Source: Mumia sp. ZJ1417 (GTDB lineage Bacteria > Actinomycetota > Actinomycetes > Propionibacteriales > Nocardioidaceae). From it: a stretch of DNA of 64,000 bases. This document shows positions 41,620 through 50,672 of this stretch, one piece after another. The position numbers were made by a program, and so were the translations under genes. The notes under the pieces are model-generated. The model was not told the origin of the DNA and searched no databases. It was given only the letters and a program-made list of their open reading frames with translations. The DNA lies in assembly GCF_014127285.1 (NCBI RefSeq), contig NZ_CP059901.1:3534001-3598000 (forward strand), written 5' to 3'. How positions within the stretch are numbered: the stretch's first letter is position 1; every line of letters starts with the position of its first letter.

Positions 41620-43002
41620 ATGGCGGAACGCGACGAGCGCACCGAGCGCGGCGACAAGAGCAGCAGCTGGTGGCAGACGACCGCAGCGCTGCTCCCCTGC
41701 GCGCTCATCGCCGGCGCCTGGGGCGCCGCCGTCGCGATGCCGGGCCAGGGCGGTCCGGTCGACGCCGCCGCCTACACCGCGTACGACGAGGGGTCCCCCG
41801 AGGTCCCCGTGAGCGGCCCCAACCTCCAGGTCACGCCCGGTCAGGACCCGGTCCAGCAGCAGTCACTGAGCCAGGTCGCGGGTCCGCCCGTGGTCTCGGC
41901 CCCCTCGGACATCCCCGCGCCCGCCCTCGCCGCCTACCAGCGGGCCGCCAGCGTCATGGCCGCGACCAAGCCCGAGTGCAAGCTCTCGTGGGAGCTGCTC
42001 GCCGCGATCGGCCGCGTCGAGTCCAACCACGGCCAGTTCGGTGGCGCCACCGTCATGAGCACCGGCGCGACGACGCGCGCCATCATCGGGATCCCCCTCA
42101 ACGGCACCAACAACACCGCACGCATCCCCGACACCGACAAGGGCGCCTGGGATGGCGACGCGGTCTGGGACCGCGCGGTCGGCCCGATGCAGTTCATCCC
42201 GTCCACGTGGACCTCCGTCGGGGTCGACGCCGACGGTGACGGCAAGGCCAACCCCAACAACATCAACGACGCGGCGCTCGGCGCAGCGGTCTACCTCTGT
42301 GTCGGCGGCCACGACCTGAGCACCGACACAGGCGCCCGCGCGGCGCTGATGTCGTACAACCGCTCCACCACGTACGCCGACCAGGTCCTGACGATCGCGC
42401 GCGGCTACGGCTCCGCCAACCCGATCGGTCTGCTCCCGAACGCCCCGTTCCCCGGCTCGCCCTCCCTGCCGCTGGGCCCCCTGGGTCCCACGCCACTCTC
42501 CCCGCTCCCGGGTGGCCCGGGCGCCGGCAACTCACAGCCGACCCCGACGATCGTGAAGCTCACCGTCAAGCCGCCCAAGCCCGTCAAGCCCCCCAAGGGC
42601 AGCCTGACGGTCCAGCCCGGCAAGCCGACACCTCCGCCGACGAAACCGACGGACCCGCCGACCAAGCCGACCGATCCCACGGACCCGACCACGCCGACGG
42701 ACCCGACCGATCCGACCGATCCGACGACGCCGACGGATCCCACCGATCCCACGACGCCGACAGACCCGACGACGCCCACCGATCCGACGCCGACCGAGCC
42801 CAGCACTCCGACGGAGCCGGACCCGACCGACCCGCCGACGACGCAGCCCGACCCCGAGCCCACGGCGACCGAGCTCGCCCAGGTGTTCTGCGCGACGCTC
42901 GGGGTCAGCGGCGAGACGCTCCAGAAGTGCGTCGACGCCTACGTCACGGCGTACGCGAACGGCAAGGAAGCCGCCGAGGCTGCCGCGTCGGCCGCTGTCT
43001 GA
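41620..43002 (+). CDS. Exported lytic transglycosylase with Pro/Thr/Asp-repeat wall-spanning region
   Basis: This 460-residue cell-wall enzyme is expected to cleave glycan strands to anhydromuropeptides. An N-terminal membrane anchor or signal (ALLPCALIAGAWGAAVAM) precedes an MltB-like domain. That domain has the catalytic Glu in LLAAIGRVESNHGQFGG, then AVGPMQFIPSTWTSVGVDAD, ALMSYNRSTTYADQVLTIA and a calcium-type DADGDGKANP loop. After it comes a long Pro/Thr/Asp repeat that could cross the peptidoglycan. The C-terminus ends in a small helix pair with two Cys (VFCATLGVSGETLQKC). ATG at 41620 has GAGGAG 11 bases upstream; ATG at 41611 is too close to it. Confidence 0.9.
   Translation: MAERDERTERGDKSSSWWQTTAALLPCALIAGAWGAAVAMPGQGGPVDAAAYTAYDEGSPEVPVSGPNLQVTPGQDPVQQQSLSQVAGPPVVSAPSDIPAPALAAYQRAASVMAATKPECKLSWELLAAIGRVESNHGQFGGATVMSTGATTRAIIGIPLNGTNNTARIPDTDKGAWDGDAVWDRAVGPMQFIPSTWTSVGVDADGDGKANPNNINDAALGAAVYLCVGGHDLSTDTGARAALMSYNRSTTYADQVLTIARGYGSANPIGLLPNAPFPGSPSLPLGPLGPTPLSPLPGGPGAGNSQPTPTIVKLTVKPPKPVKPPKGSLTVQPGKPTPPPTKPTDPPTKPTDPTDPTTPTDPTDPTDPTTPTDPTDPTTPTDPTTPTDPTPTEPSTPTEPDPTDPPTTQPDPEPTATELAQVFCATLGVSGETLQKCVDAYVTAYANGKEAAEAAASAAV
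42641..42860 (+). repeat. Degenerate repeat encoding PTDPT units
   Basis: Six- to nine-base units such as CCGACGGACCCGACC recur here and encode a run of PTDPT and PTTPTDP within the transglycosylase. The composition is low-complexity. The antisense reading (Gly/Ser/Val-rich) is a shadow. Confidence 0.8.
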
Positions 43003-43005
43003 GCC

Positions 43006-44001
43006 TCAGCGCGCGAGGCGGGCGGCGTACTCGCTCGCCCAGTAGGTCAGCACGATGTCGGCGCCCGCGCGCCGGATCGAGAGCAGGGTCTCGGCGATCG
43101 CGGCATCCCGGTCGATCCAGCCCTTGGCGGCGGCGGCCTCGACCATCGCGTACTCGCCCGAGATGTTGTAGGCCGCCACGGGCACGTCGACCGCGGCGCG
43201 GACCGAGGCCACCACGTCGAGGAAGCCCATCGCCGGCTTCACCATGACGATGTCGGCGCCCTCGGCGATGTCGAGCGCCACCTCTCGCAACGCCTCGCGG
43301 CCGTTGGCCGGATCCTGCTGGTACGTCCGGCGATCACCCTCCAGCGACGACGACACCGCCTCGCGGAAGGGGCCGTAGAACGCCGACGCGTACTTGGCCG
43401 CGTACGCCAGCACCCCCGTGTCGGTGAGGCCCGCCTGGTCCAGCGCCCGGCGGATGACACCGACCTGGCCGTCCATCATGCCGCTGGGGCCCAGCAGGTG
43501 AGCCCCTGCACGCGCCTGGGCGAGCGCCATCTCGGCGTAGATCGCGAGCGTCGCATCGTTGTCCACCCGTCCGTCGGCGGTCAGGACGCCGCAGTGGCCA
43601 TGATCCGTGAACTCGTCGAGGCACAGGTCCGACATCACGACCAGCGCGTCGCCGACCTCCTCGCGGACGTCACGGATCGCGACGTTGAGGATGCCGTCGT
43701 CGGCGACTGCGCCGGAGCCGGTCGCGTCCTTGCGCTCCGGCACCCCGAAGAGCATGACGCCCCCGAGACCGAGCTCGGCCGCCTCGACGACGGCCTTGCG
43801 CGCCGAGTCACGCGTGTGCTGGACGACGCCCGGCATGCTCGAGATCTCGCGCGGCTGCGCGAGCCCCTCGGCGACGAACATCGGCAGCACGAGCTGGCGC
43901 GGCTCCACCGACGTCTCCGACACCATCCGGCGCATGGCCGCAGTGGTGCGGAGACGTCGGGGCCGGACGTCGGGGAAGGCACCGTCGCGCGAGACCATCA
44001 T
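43006..44001 (-). CDS. hemB: Delta-aminolevulinic acid dehydratase (porphobilinogen synthase)
   Basis: HemB condenses two 5-aminolevulinate molecules to porphobilinogen. The 331-residue product has the zinc or magnesium site region [16 protein letters not shown], one Schiff-base Lys in [13 protein letters not shown] and the other in [14 protein letters not shown]. The N-terminal arm [19 protein letters not shown] and [10 protein letters not shown] are typical. The product starts at one of two adjacent ATG codons (44001 or 43998) that overlap the hemD stop, so it is coupled to hemD. It is the last gene of the rex-hem operon and converges on the transglycosylase gene, three bases away. Confidence 0.96.
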   Translation of the reverse strand: MMVSRDGAFPDVRPRRLRTTAAMRRMVSETSVEPRQLVLPMFVAEGLAQPREISSMPGVVQHTRDSARKAVVEAAELGLGGVMLFGVPERKDATGSGAVADDGILNVAIRDVREEVGDALVVMSDLCLDEFTDHGHCGVLTADGRVDNDATLAIYAEMALAQARAGAHLLGPSGMMDGQVGVIRRALDQAGLTDTGVLAYAAKYASAFYGPFREAVSSSLEGDRRTYQQDPANGREALREVALDIAEGADIVMVKPAMGFLDVVASVRAAVDVPVAAYNISGEYAMVEAAAAKGWIDRDAAIAETLLSIRRAGADIVLTYWASEYAARLAR

Positions 44002-45674
44002 CAGCTCCGGCGGCGCGAGCCCTTGGTGCGCTGCGACGGCTTGGTGACCGGGTCACCCGCGTCGATCATCGTCCGACGACGCTTCGCGCCGAAGTCCGCG
44101 AGCGCGTCGGCGAGGACCTCCGCGGACGGCGACGGCGCGACCACGTCGACCCGCAGGCCGTGCTCCTCGGCGGTCTGCGCGGTCGCCGGGCCGATGCAGG
44201 CGATCACGGTCGTGGCGTGCGGCTTGCCGGCGATGCCCACGAGGTTGCGGACCGTCGAGCTCGAGGTGAAGACCACCGCGTCGAACTTGCCGGACTTGAT
44301 CGCCTCGCGGGTCGGCGCCGGCGGCGGCGCGGCGCGCACGGTGCGGTAAGCCGTCACGTCGTCGACCTCCCAGCCGAGCTCGACCAGACCGGCGACGAGC
44401 GCCTCCGTCGCGATGTCGGCACGCGGGAGGAAGACCCGGTTGATCGGGTCGAGCAGCGCGTCGTACGGCGGCCAGTCCTCGAGCAGACCCCGCGCCGACT
44501 GCTCCCCGCTGGGGACCAGGTCCGGGCGGATGCCCCAGGCGGCAATCGCCTCGGCGGTCTTCTCACCGACCGCGGCGACCTTGAGGCCGGAGAACGCGCG
44601 CGCGTCCAGACCGTACTCGTCGAACTTCTCGCGGACGGCCTTGACGGCGTTCACGCTGGTGAACGCGACCCACTCGTACCGGCCCTCGACGAGGCCGCGC
44701 ACGGCCTTGTCCATCTGCTGCGGGTTGCGCGGGGGCTCGACGGAGATCGTGGGGACCTCCTCGGAGACCGCGCCATAGCTGCGCAGACGGTTGGCGAGGG
44801 TCGCGGCCTGCTCCTTGGTGCGGGGCACCAGGACGCGCCAGCCGAACAGCGGCTTGGTCTCGAACCACGACAGCGTGTCGCGCAGGTTGACGACGTCGCC
44901 GACCACCGTGACCGCAGGAGGCGCCATCTTGGCGGCCTTGGCGTCGGCAGCGACCTTCTCGAGCGTCGAGACCAGCGTCGACTGCTCGGTGGTCGTCCCG
45001 ACCCGCGTCATCGCGACGGGGGTCTCGGGGGCACGACCGGCCTCCATGAGGCCGTTCGCGACGTCCTTGATCGTGTTGACGGCGCTGAGGATGACGACGG
45101 TCTGGTCACCGGCGTACGGGGCCCAGTCGATCTTGGTCTCGCCCATGCGGACGATGGCGACCTCGCGGTGCGAGCGGCTCGTCAGCGGGACACCGGCGTA
45201 CGCCGGGACGGCCGACGCCGACGAGACGCCGGGAACGATCTCGAAGGAGATGTTCGCCTTGTTGCAGGCCTGGGCCTCTTCGGGGCCCGTCGCAAAGGTG
45301 AACGGGTCGCCCACGAGGAGCCGTACGACGTTCTTGCCACCCTTGGCGTGCTTCACGACCAGACGGCCGCGTGCCGACGGGGTCAGCACCCCGCCGTCCT
45401 CGCCGTGACCGCCGTCGACGACCTCTGCGCCCTCGGGCACGAGTGCCGCCTGCTCCGGGGACTCGATGATCACGACATCGGCGGCGTCGATCAGCTCCTT
45501 CGCGCGGAGCGTGAGGAGGTCGGCGTCACCCGGTCCTGCCCCGACGAAGCTCACGTGGCCGACGGGACGCGTCACGGCGTCCGGGGCCGTCGCGTCGTCG
45601 GCAGCACTGCCAGCAGGCGCGGCCTGCTCGGGCTCGCTCGCCTTGCGCTTACGGGTGGCGGTGGAGGTGCTCAC
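44001..45674 (-). CDS. hemD: Fused uroporphyrinogen-III C-methyltransferase / uroporphyrinogen-III synthase
   Basis: This 557-residue bifunctional protein has two halves. The first (residues about 40-280) is a tetrapyrrole methylase: [34 protein letters not shown] and [20 protein letters not shown]. It makes precorrin-2 for siroheme or cobalamin. The second half (about 290-540) is HemD, which closes the hydroxymethylbilane ring with inversion ([33 protein letters not shown]). The fusion is common in actinobacteria. GTG at 45674 has GAGGA nine bases upstream; the ATG at 45683 directly abuts that site and is less likely. N- and C-terminal tails are basic. Confidence 0.94.
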   Translation of the reverse strand: MSTSTATRKRKASEPEQAAPAGSAADDATAPDAVTRPVGHVSFVGAGPGDADLLTLRAKELIDAADVVIIESPEQAALVPEGAEVVDGGHGEDGGVLTPSARGRLVVKHAKGGKNVVRLLVGDPFTFATGPEEAQACNKANISFEIVPGVSSASAVPAYAGVPLTSRSHREVAIVRMGETKIDWAPYAGDQTVVILSAVNTIKDVANGLMEAGRAPETPVAMTRVGTTTEQSTLVSTLEKVAADAKAAKMAPPAVTVVGDVVNLRDTLSWFETKPLFGWRVLVPRTKEQAATLANRLRSYGAVSEEVPTISVEPPRNPQQMDKAVRGLVEGRYEWVAFTSVNAVKAVREKFDEYGLDARAFSGLKVAAVGEKTAEAIAAWGIRPDLVPSGEQSARGLLEDWPPYDALLDPINRVFLPRADIATEALVAGLVELGWEVDDVTAYRTVRAAPPPAPTREAIKSGKFDAVVFTSSSTVRNLVGIAGKPHATTVIACIGPATAQTAEEHGLRVDVVAPSPSAEVLADALADFGAKRRRTMIDAGDPVTKPSQRTKGSRRRS

Positions 45675-45725
45675 GGTTCTCATTCCTCGTCTGCCTCAGG
45701 GGGACTGACTCACGGGGGTGTGTCT

Positions 45726-46649
45726 TCATGGGGCCACGGCTCGCATCAGCGAGTCGGCGCCCTCGGCGAGCATCTCGGCAGCGAGACGTTCGCCGATCCC
45801 GACCGGGTCCTGGACGGATCCGGTCGCGGACAGTCGGATGGACGGTGCGCCGGAGGGATCTCCGACGAAGGCGCGGAGCCACAGCTGGGGGGTGCCGTCG
45901 TCGTCGACGACCTCGGCCCACGCCCCCACGGGGGCCGAGCATCCCGCCTCCAAGGAGGCGAGCAGGCTGCGCTCTGCGGTGACGGCGGCGCGGGTCGCGT
46001 CGTCGTCGAGGTGGGCGAGCAGGGCGACGACCTCGCTGTCGTCGGCACGGCACTCGCACGCCAGTGCACCCTGCCCGGGTGCGGGGAGAACTTGCAGCGG
46101 GTCGAGGAGCTCGGTCGCCTCCTCGATCCTGCCAAGGCGACGCAAACCGGCGGCGGCCAGCACGACCGCGTCCAGCTCGCCGTTGCGGACCTTGCCGATC
46201 CGCGTGTCGACGTTGCCGCGAAGGCCGACCACCTCGACGCCGAGGCCCAGCGCGTTGAGCTGGGCGGCGCGCCGCGGGGAGCCGGTCCCGATCCGGGAAC
46301 CGGGCGGGAGCTCGCCGAGCGTCAGACCGTCACGCGCCACGACGGCGTCGCGGGGATCGACCCGCGGCGGCACCGCAGCCAGCGCGATGCCCTCGGCGGG
46401 TGCGGTCGGAAGGTCCTTCAGGGAGTGGACGGCGACGTCGACCTCGCCGGCGAGCAACGCATCGCGCAGCGCCGACACGAACACGCCCTGACCGCCGAAG
46501 TCGGTCAGCGGCCTGCTGTTGCGGTCGCCCTCTGTCGAGATCGTCACCAGCGTGGTCTCGACGCCGGTGAGCTCGCTGAGGCGCTCGGCGACCTGCGCCG
46601 ACTGCGTCGTCGCCAGTGCGCTCGCCCTCGTACCGACACGGAGGGTCAT
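45726..46649 (-). CDS. hemC: Hydroxymethylbilane synthase (porphobilinogen deaminase)
   Basis: HemC polymerises four porphobilinogen units onto its own dipyrromethane cofactor. The 307-residue product has RVGTRASALATTQSAQVAE, VAVHSLKDLPTAP, RIGTGSPRRAAQL and RGNVDTRIGKVRNGELDAVV. The cofactor-binding Cys is in LEAGCSAPVGAWAE. All are in the expected order and length. The ATG overlaps the hemA stop (ATGA), and hemD follows after about 50 bases. Both neighbours act in the same pathway. Confidence 0.96.
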   Translation of the reverse strand: MTLRVGTRASALATTQSAQVAERLSELTGVETTLVTISTEGDRNSRPLTDFGGQGVFVSALRDALLAGEVDVAVHSLKDLPTAPAEGIALAAVPPRVDPRDAVVARDGLTLGELPPGSRIGTGSPRRAAQLNALGLGVEVVGLRGNVDTRIGKVRNGELDAVVLAAAGLRRLGRIEEATELLDPLQVLPAPGQGALACECRADDSEVVALLAHLDDDATRAAVTAERSLLASLEAGCSAPVGAWAEVVDDDGTPQLWLRAFVGDPSGAPSIRLSATGSVQDPVGIGERLAAEMLAEGADSLMRAVAP

Positions 46650-47962
46650 GCCTGACCACCTCCGCTCGAGAGCGGCTTGTCGACCGAGCTGACGGCCTCG
46701 ATCGACGCGGGGTCGAGCGCGAAGAGGTCGGCAAGGGCGTTCGCGTAGGTCAGGGCGTCCGGACGGCCGGCCATCTCCTTGATCCGTACGGTCGGCTGGT
46801 GGAGCAGCTTGTCGGCGACGCGGCGCACGGTCTGACGCAGCTCGGCGACCACCTCGGGATCGACGTCGCGCAGACGTCCTTCGAGCCGCGCGAGCTCGGA
46901 CTCCACGACACCGGTCGCCATCGACCGCAGTGCCACCACGGTCGGGGTCACCTTGGCCGCGTGCCGCGCCGAAAGGAACGCCGCCACCTCGCTCGAGACG
47001 ATGTCGCGGACGGCATCGATGTCGGCGGTGCCCTTCTCGTCGGCGAGCATCTCCTGCAGCGCCGCGAGACCGAGCACCATGACACCGGGCAGGCCGGCGA
47101 CGTCGTCGTCGAGGTCACGCGGGAGCGCGAGATCGATCATCACGTACGGGGCTGCACGGCCCGTGGTCGCGCGGCGCACCTGGTCGGCGCCGATCACCGT
47201 GCCGGTCGCGCCGGTGCATGAGATCACGAGGTCGGCGACGCCCAGCGCGTCGTCGAGCTCCGTCCACGGCACCGCGGTGGCGCCGATGCTGAGCGCGAGC
47301 CGTTCGGCGCTCGCGTGGGTCCGGTTGGCGATGCTCACACTCGCCACGCCACGTCGTGCCGCAGTGGCCGCAGCGAGGGACGCCATCGCACCGGCGCCGA
47401 CGACGAGGACACGCATGTCCTCCAGGCGGTGGCCGGCCTTGGCGACCAGCTCGAGGGACGCGGCCACGAGCGACGGCCCTGCGCGGTCGATCTCGGTCTC
47501 GGCGTGGCCGCGCTTGGCGATGCGCAGCGCCTGCTGGAAGAGCACGTTGAGCGCGGGACCGACGGTCGCGTCGTCCTGGCCCCGCTGGAGCGCCGTACGG
47601 ACCTGGCCGAGGATCTGGCTCTCGCCGACGACCATCGAGTCGAGCCCGGCGGCGACGGAGAACAGATGGGCGACGGCAGCGTCGTCGTAGTGGACGTAGA
47701 TGTGGCGGAGCAGGTCGTTGCGGGTCAGCCCCGAGCGCTCGACGAGCAGGTCGGAGATGTCCTCGACGGACCCGTGGAAGCGCTCGGCCTCGACGTAGAT
47801 CTCGACGCGGTTGCAGGTGGATACGACCAGCGACTCGCTGACGTGGCTCGCCTCGAGCGCGTCCTGGGCGACCTTGGCGATCTCTTCACCATCGAGAGCC
47901 ACCTGCTCCAGCACGGAGACCGGCGCGCTACGGTGCGAGACGCCGACGACGAGGACGCTCAT
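46646..47962 (-). CDS. hemA: Glutamyl-tRNA reductase
   Basis: HemA reduces glutamyl-tRNA to glutamate-1-semialdehyde, the committed step of heme synthesis by the C5 route. The 438-residue product has VVGVSHRSAPVSVLEQVAL, the catalytic Cys in VVSTCNRVEIYVEAERF, the NADPH site VLVVGAGAMASLAAATAARR and a C-terminal dimerisation helix region (MATGVVESELARLEGRLRD). It overlaps rex upstream and hemC downstream by four bases each. It is thus cotranscribed with the redox repressor, which suggests that heme synthesis responds to the NADH/NAD+ state. Confidence 0.96.
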   Translation of the reverse strand: MSVLVVGVSHRSAPVSVLEQVALDGEEIAKVAQDALEASHVSESLVVSTCNRVEIYVEAERFHGSVEDISDLLVERSGLTRNDLLRHIYVHYDDAAVAHLFSVAAGLDSMVVGESQILGQVRTALQRGQDDATVGPALNVLFQQALRIAKRGHAETEIDRAGPSLVAASLELVAKAGHRLEDMRVLVVGAGAMASLAAATAARRGVASVSIANRTHASAERLALSIGATAVPWTELDDALGVADLVISCTGATGTVIGADQVRRATTGRAAPYVMIDLALPRDLDDDVAGLPGVMVLGLAALQEMLADEKGTADIDAVRDIVSSEVAAFLSARHAAKVTPTVVALRSMATGVVESELARLEGRLRDVDPEVVAELRQTVRRVADKLLHQPTVRIKEMAGRPDALTYANALADLFALDPASIEAVSSVDKPLSSGGGQA

Positions 47963-48642
47963 GCCTCGACCTCCACACCGGGGGCCCGCTTGCGCTGCTC
48001 GTGGTACGCGAGGATCTGGAGCTCGATCGACAGGTCGACCTTGCGGACGTCGACACCCTCGGGGACGGCGAGGACCGCCGGGGCGAAGTTGAGGATGCTC
48101 GTCACACCTGCGGCGACGAGACGGTCGGCGACCTCTTGCGCGGCGTCACCCGGGGTCGCGATCACGCCGATCGAGCATGCGTGCTCGGTGACGAGACGGT
48201 CGAGCTCGTCGGTGTGCTGGATCGGGAGGTCGCCGTGGACCTCACCGACGCGGCTGCGGTCGCCGTCGACCAGCGCGACGATGCGGAAGCCGCGTGAGCG
48301 GAACCCGCCGTAGTTGGACAGCGCCTGACCCAGGTTGCCGATGCCGATGATGACGACGGCCCAGTCCTGGTTGACGCCGATCTCGCGCGCGATCTGGTAG
48401 CGGAGGTACTCCACGTCATAGCCGACACCGCGGGTGCCATAAGATCCCAGATAAGACAAGTCCTTGCGGAGCTTGGCCGAGTTGACTCCCGCTGCCGCGG
48501 CCAGCTGTTCGGACGACACCGTCCGGAGTCCGGTCTCACCAAGACCGGTGAGTGCGCGCAGATAGACCGGGAGCCGCGCGACCGTCGCCTCAGGGATTCC
48601 CGAGACGGGCCGGCCGTTGGCCTGCGCTCGCAGCTGGTTCAC
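47959..48642 (-). CDS. rex: Redox-sensing transcriptional repressor Rex
   Basis: Rex binds DNA when NAD+ is high and leaves it when NADH rises. The 227-residue product has a winged helix (IPEATVARLPVYLRALTGLG, then AAAGVNSAKLRKDLSYLGSY) and a Rossmann domain with VVIIGIGNLGQALSNYGGFR. The C-terminal swapped helix is VDLSIELQILAYHEQRKR. GTG at 48642 has AGGAG four bases upstream; the farther ATG at 48744 would begin inside the operator and promoter. Rex heads the hemACDB operon. A near-consensus Rex site overlaps the promoter at 48716-48744, indicating autoregulation. Confidence 0.95.
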   Translation of the reverse strand: MNQLRAQANGRPVSGIPEATVARLPVYLRALTGLGETGLRTVSSEQLAAAAGVNSAKLRKDLSYLGSYGTRGVGYDVEYLRYQIAREIGVNQDWAVVIIGIGNLGQALSNYGGFRSRGFRIVALVDGDRSRVGEVHGDLPIQHTDELDRLVTEHACSIGVIATPGDAAQEVADRLVAAGVTSILNFAPAVLAVPEGVDVRKVDLSIELQILAYHEQRKRAPGVEVEA

Positions 48643-48715
48643 ATCGCTCCTGGCACCGCGGGAGGGGGTCCGGAATGTTGCCGGCGGGTTAACACCGGTG
48701 AACACCGGCTGCTCC

Positions 48716-48744
48716 ACTGTAAGAGCTTGTGAACGTGAGAACAA
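48716..48744 (-). promoter_or_regulatory. Promoter of the rex-hem operon with probable Rex operator
   Basis: On the minus strand TTGTTC (48739-48744) and TACAGT (48716-48721) are 17 bases apart, a sound -35/-10 pair. TTGTGAAC-GTGAGAACAA (48727-48744) overlaps the -35. Its left half equals the Rex consensus TGTGAAC, its right half matches only partly. AACACCGG repeats downstream (48691-48708), inside the leader, may add secondary structure. Confidence 0.68.
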
Positions 48745-48793
48745 AATCGAGGACGGGCTCCAGACACCGTGAGACGGGTCACGTCCTCGCTGC

Positions 48794-49066
48794 TCAGGCG
48801 GTGAGGGCCGTGCGCAGGCGCGTCGGGTCGACCCGCCAGAAGTCGTGCTGACGTCCGTCGACGAACGTCACTGGGATCTGCTCGCCATAGACGTGCATCA
48901 GCTCGGCGTCGCCGCTGATGTCGACCTCGCGCCACGTGACCCCGAGGTCGGCGCACACCTGGCCGACCAGCGCGACCGCGTCCTCGCACAGGTGACAGCC
49001 CGGCTTGGAGTAGACGACCACTCGTGCCGTGTCGGTTGACCGGCTCTCTGTCGGGTCCGTGCTCAC
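48794..49066 (-). CDS. Glutaredoxin-like protein
   Basis: This 90-residue thioredoxin-fold protein has the redox pair in VVVYSKPGCHLCEDAVALVG and a cis-Pro loop in IPVTFVDGRQHDFWRVD. It belongs to the short DUF836/glutaredoxin-like group found beside hemA in actinobacteria. The partner thiol in these organisms is likely mycothiol or thioredoxin, but that is not shown by the sequence. GTG at 49066 overlaps the stop of the acyl ligase gene upstream (GTGA). About 150 bases with the rex promoter separate it from rex downstream. Confidence 0.88.
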   Translation of the reverse strand: MSTDPTESRSTDTARVVVYSKPGCHLCEDAVALVGQVCADLGVTWREVDISGDAELMHVYGEQIPVTFVDGRQHDFWRVDPTRLRTALTA

Positions 49067-50610
49067 TGCAGCCCCAGCACTCCTCGTCGCGCCTCGGCCG
49101 CCCGAAGGCGGCTCTTGGAGATCTCGCCGGTCGTCGTGTGCGGCAGCGAGTCCACGACCACGATCTCACGAGGAACCTTGAACCGGGCCAGGCGGCCCTG
49201 GGCGTGCTCGAGCGCAGAAGCGGCGAGCTCGTCGGCGTCGGCGTCGGGGTGCGAGGCGACCACGTACGCCCGTACGGCCTCGCCGGTTTCACGGTCCTCG
49301 ACACCCACGACGGCCACCTCCGCCACGCCGGGCGCGTCGGCGAGGACCTCCTCCACCTCCCGCGGGAAGACGTTGAAGCCGGACACGATGACGAGATCGC
49401 GGAGGCGGTCGACGAGCATCAGATCGCCGTCGGCATCGAGGATGCCGACGTCGCCGGTGGCGAACCAGCCGTCGTCCTGCGGCCCTCCCGACCCGTCGGG
49501 CCAGAACCCGCTGAGCAGGTTGGGGCCACGCAACCAGATCTCCCCCGGGTCACCGAGCTCGGCATCGGCGCCGTCCTTGTCGACCAGGCGGAGCTCGAGA
49601 CCCGCGACCGGAGCACCGACCGACGTGGGCTTGTCGCGCGGCCGCCCGAGCGTGGTCGTGACGACCGGCGCCGCTTCGGTGAGGCCGTACCCCTGCTGGA
49701 GCGGATGGCCCGAGGTCACGCCGAACTCCTCGACGAGATCGGCCTCGATCGGCGCCGCGCCGCTGAGCAGGAGCCGGACGCCGGCGAGCGCCGCCTGGAC
49801 GCCCGGCCGGCCGCACCAGGCGGCGACGACCGGAGGGGCGAGGGGCACCACGGTCACCCCGTGGCGTACGACCACCTCGAGGGTCCCCTCGACGTGGAAC
49901 CGGTCGACGAGCACGCTGCAGGCACCCTGACGCACGGCCTGCCCGAGCACGGCGTTGAGCGCGAAGACGTGGAAGAGCGGAAGCATGATCACGACGACGT
50001 CGTCGGGCCGCACGGGTGCGGGCTCGATGGCCGCGACCTGCTCCATGTTGGCCAGCAGGGCGCGATGGCTGAGGATCACGACGCGCTGGTCGGTCGAGGT
50101 GCCCGAGGTCGCCATCAGCAGCGCTGTGGTCTCGGGATCCGGCGGCGCCGGCGGGAGTCCGTTGGGGCCGGGCGTGACCTGGAGGAGCTCGGAGAACGGT
50201 CGTACGGGAGCCTGCGGGGCCTCGTGGCCTGTGACGACGGTCGGCAGCCCGGCCCGGGCGAACGCGTCAGCCCACTCGGCTTCGCAGACGACGAGCCGGA
50301 CACCCGTGGTGGCGCACAGCGCGGTGACCTCGTCGCGAGGCGCACGAGGGTTCGCCGGGACCACGATCAGGCCGAGGCGGAGCGCAGCAAAGTACGTGAC
50401 GGGCAGCTCGAGGCGGTTGCCGAGCACGAGCGCGACACGCTGCCCGGCAACGAGCCCCTGCCCGGAGAACCAGGCCGCGACGCGCGAGACCTGGTCGTCG
50501 AAGGCCGCCCAGGTCAGGGCGCGCTCCGCGCCGTACCCCTCCACGAATGCTGTGCCGTGAGGGTCGGCCATCGCCTGCCGGCCCGCGAGCTCCGCGACGT
50601 TCACCGTCAT
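49063..50610 (-). CDS. Acyl-CoA/fatty-acyl ligase, AMP-binding family
   Basis: This 515-residue adenylate-forming enzyme has the phosphate loop LMATSGTSTDQRVVILSHRA, in which the usual Pro-Lys is replaced by Gln-Arg. It also has QQGYGLTEAAPVVTTT, GWFATGDVGILDADGDLML and the C-terminal Lys in TTTGEISKSRLRAAE. The altered phosphate loop keeps a basic residue and is probably active. Substrate is unknown; long-chain fatty acid is likely from overall form. ATG at 50610 is placed because the protein then begins MTVNVAELAGRQAMADPHG. It overlaps the glutaredoxin-like gene, with no obvious link in function. Confidence 0.88.
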   Translation of the reverse strand: MTVNVAELAGRQAMADPHGTAFVEGYGAERALTWAAFDDQVSRVAAWFSGQGLVAGQRVALVLGNRLELPVTYFAALRLGLIVVPANPRAPRDEVTALCATTGVRLVVCEAEWADAFARAGLPTVVTGHEAPQAPVRPFSELLQVTPGPNGLPPAPPDPETTALLMATSGTSTDQRVVILSHRALLANMEQVAAIEPAPVRPDDVVVIMLPLFHVFALNAVLGQAVRQGACSVLVDRFHVEGTLEVVVRHGVTVVPLAPPVVAAWCGRPGVQAALAGVRLLLSGAAPIEADLVEEFGVTSGHPLQQGYGLTEAAPVVTTTLGRPRDKPTSVGAPVAGLELRLVDKDGADAELGDPGEIWLRGPNLLSGFWPDGSGGPQDDGWFATGDVGILDADGDLMLVDRLRDLVIVSGFNVFPREVEEVLADAPGVAEVAVVGVEDRETGEAVRAYVVASHPDADADELAASALEHAQGRLARFKVPREIVVVDSLPHTTTGEISKSRLRAAEARRGVLGLQ

Positions 50611-50672
50611 GGCGACGAGTCTGACACAGCCACGATCGCCTGCCGCGGTCACGCGATCGGTAGGCTCTTGCC

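Noticed and set aside
42405-42863. Minus-strand frame of Gly/Ser/Val repeats resembling a cell-surface repeat protein
   Set aside because: It is the exact antisense of the PTDPT-coding repeat in the transglycosylase and has no start context.
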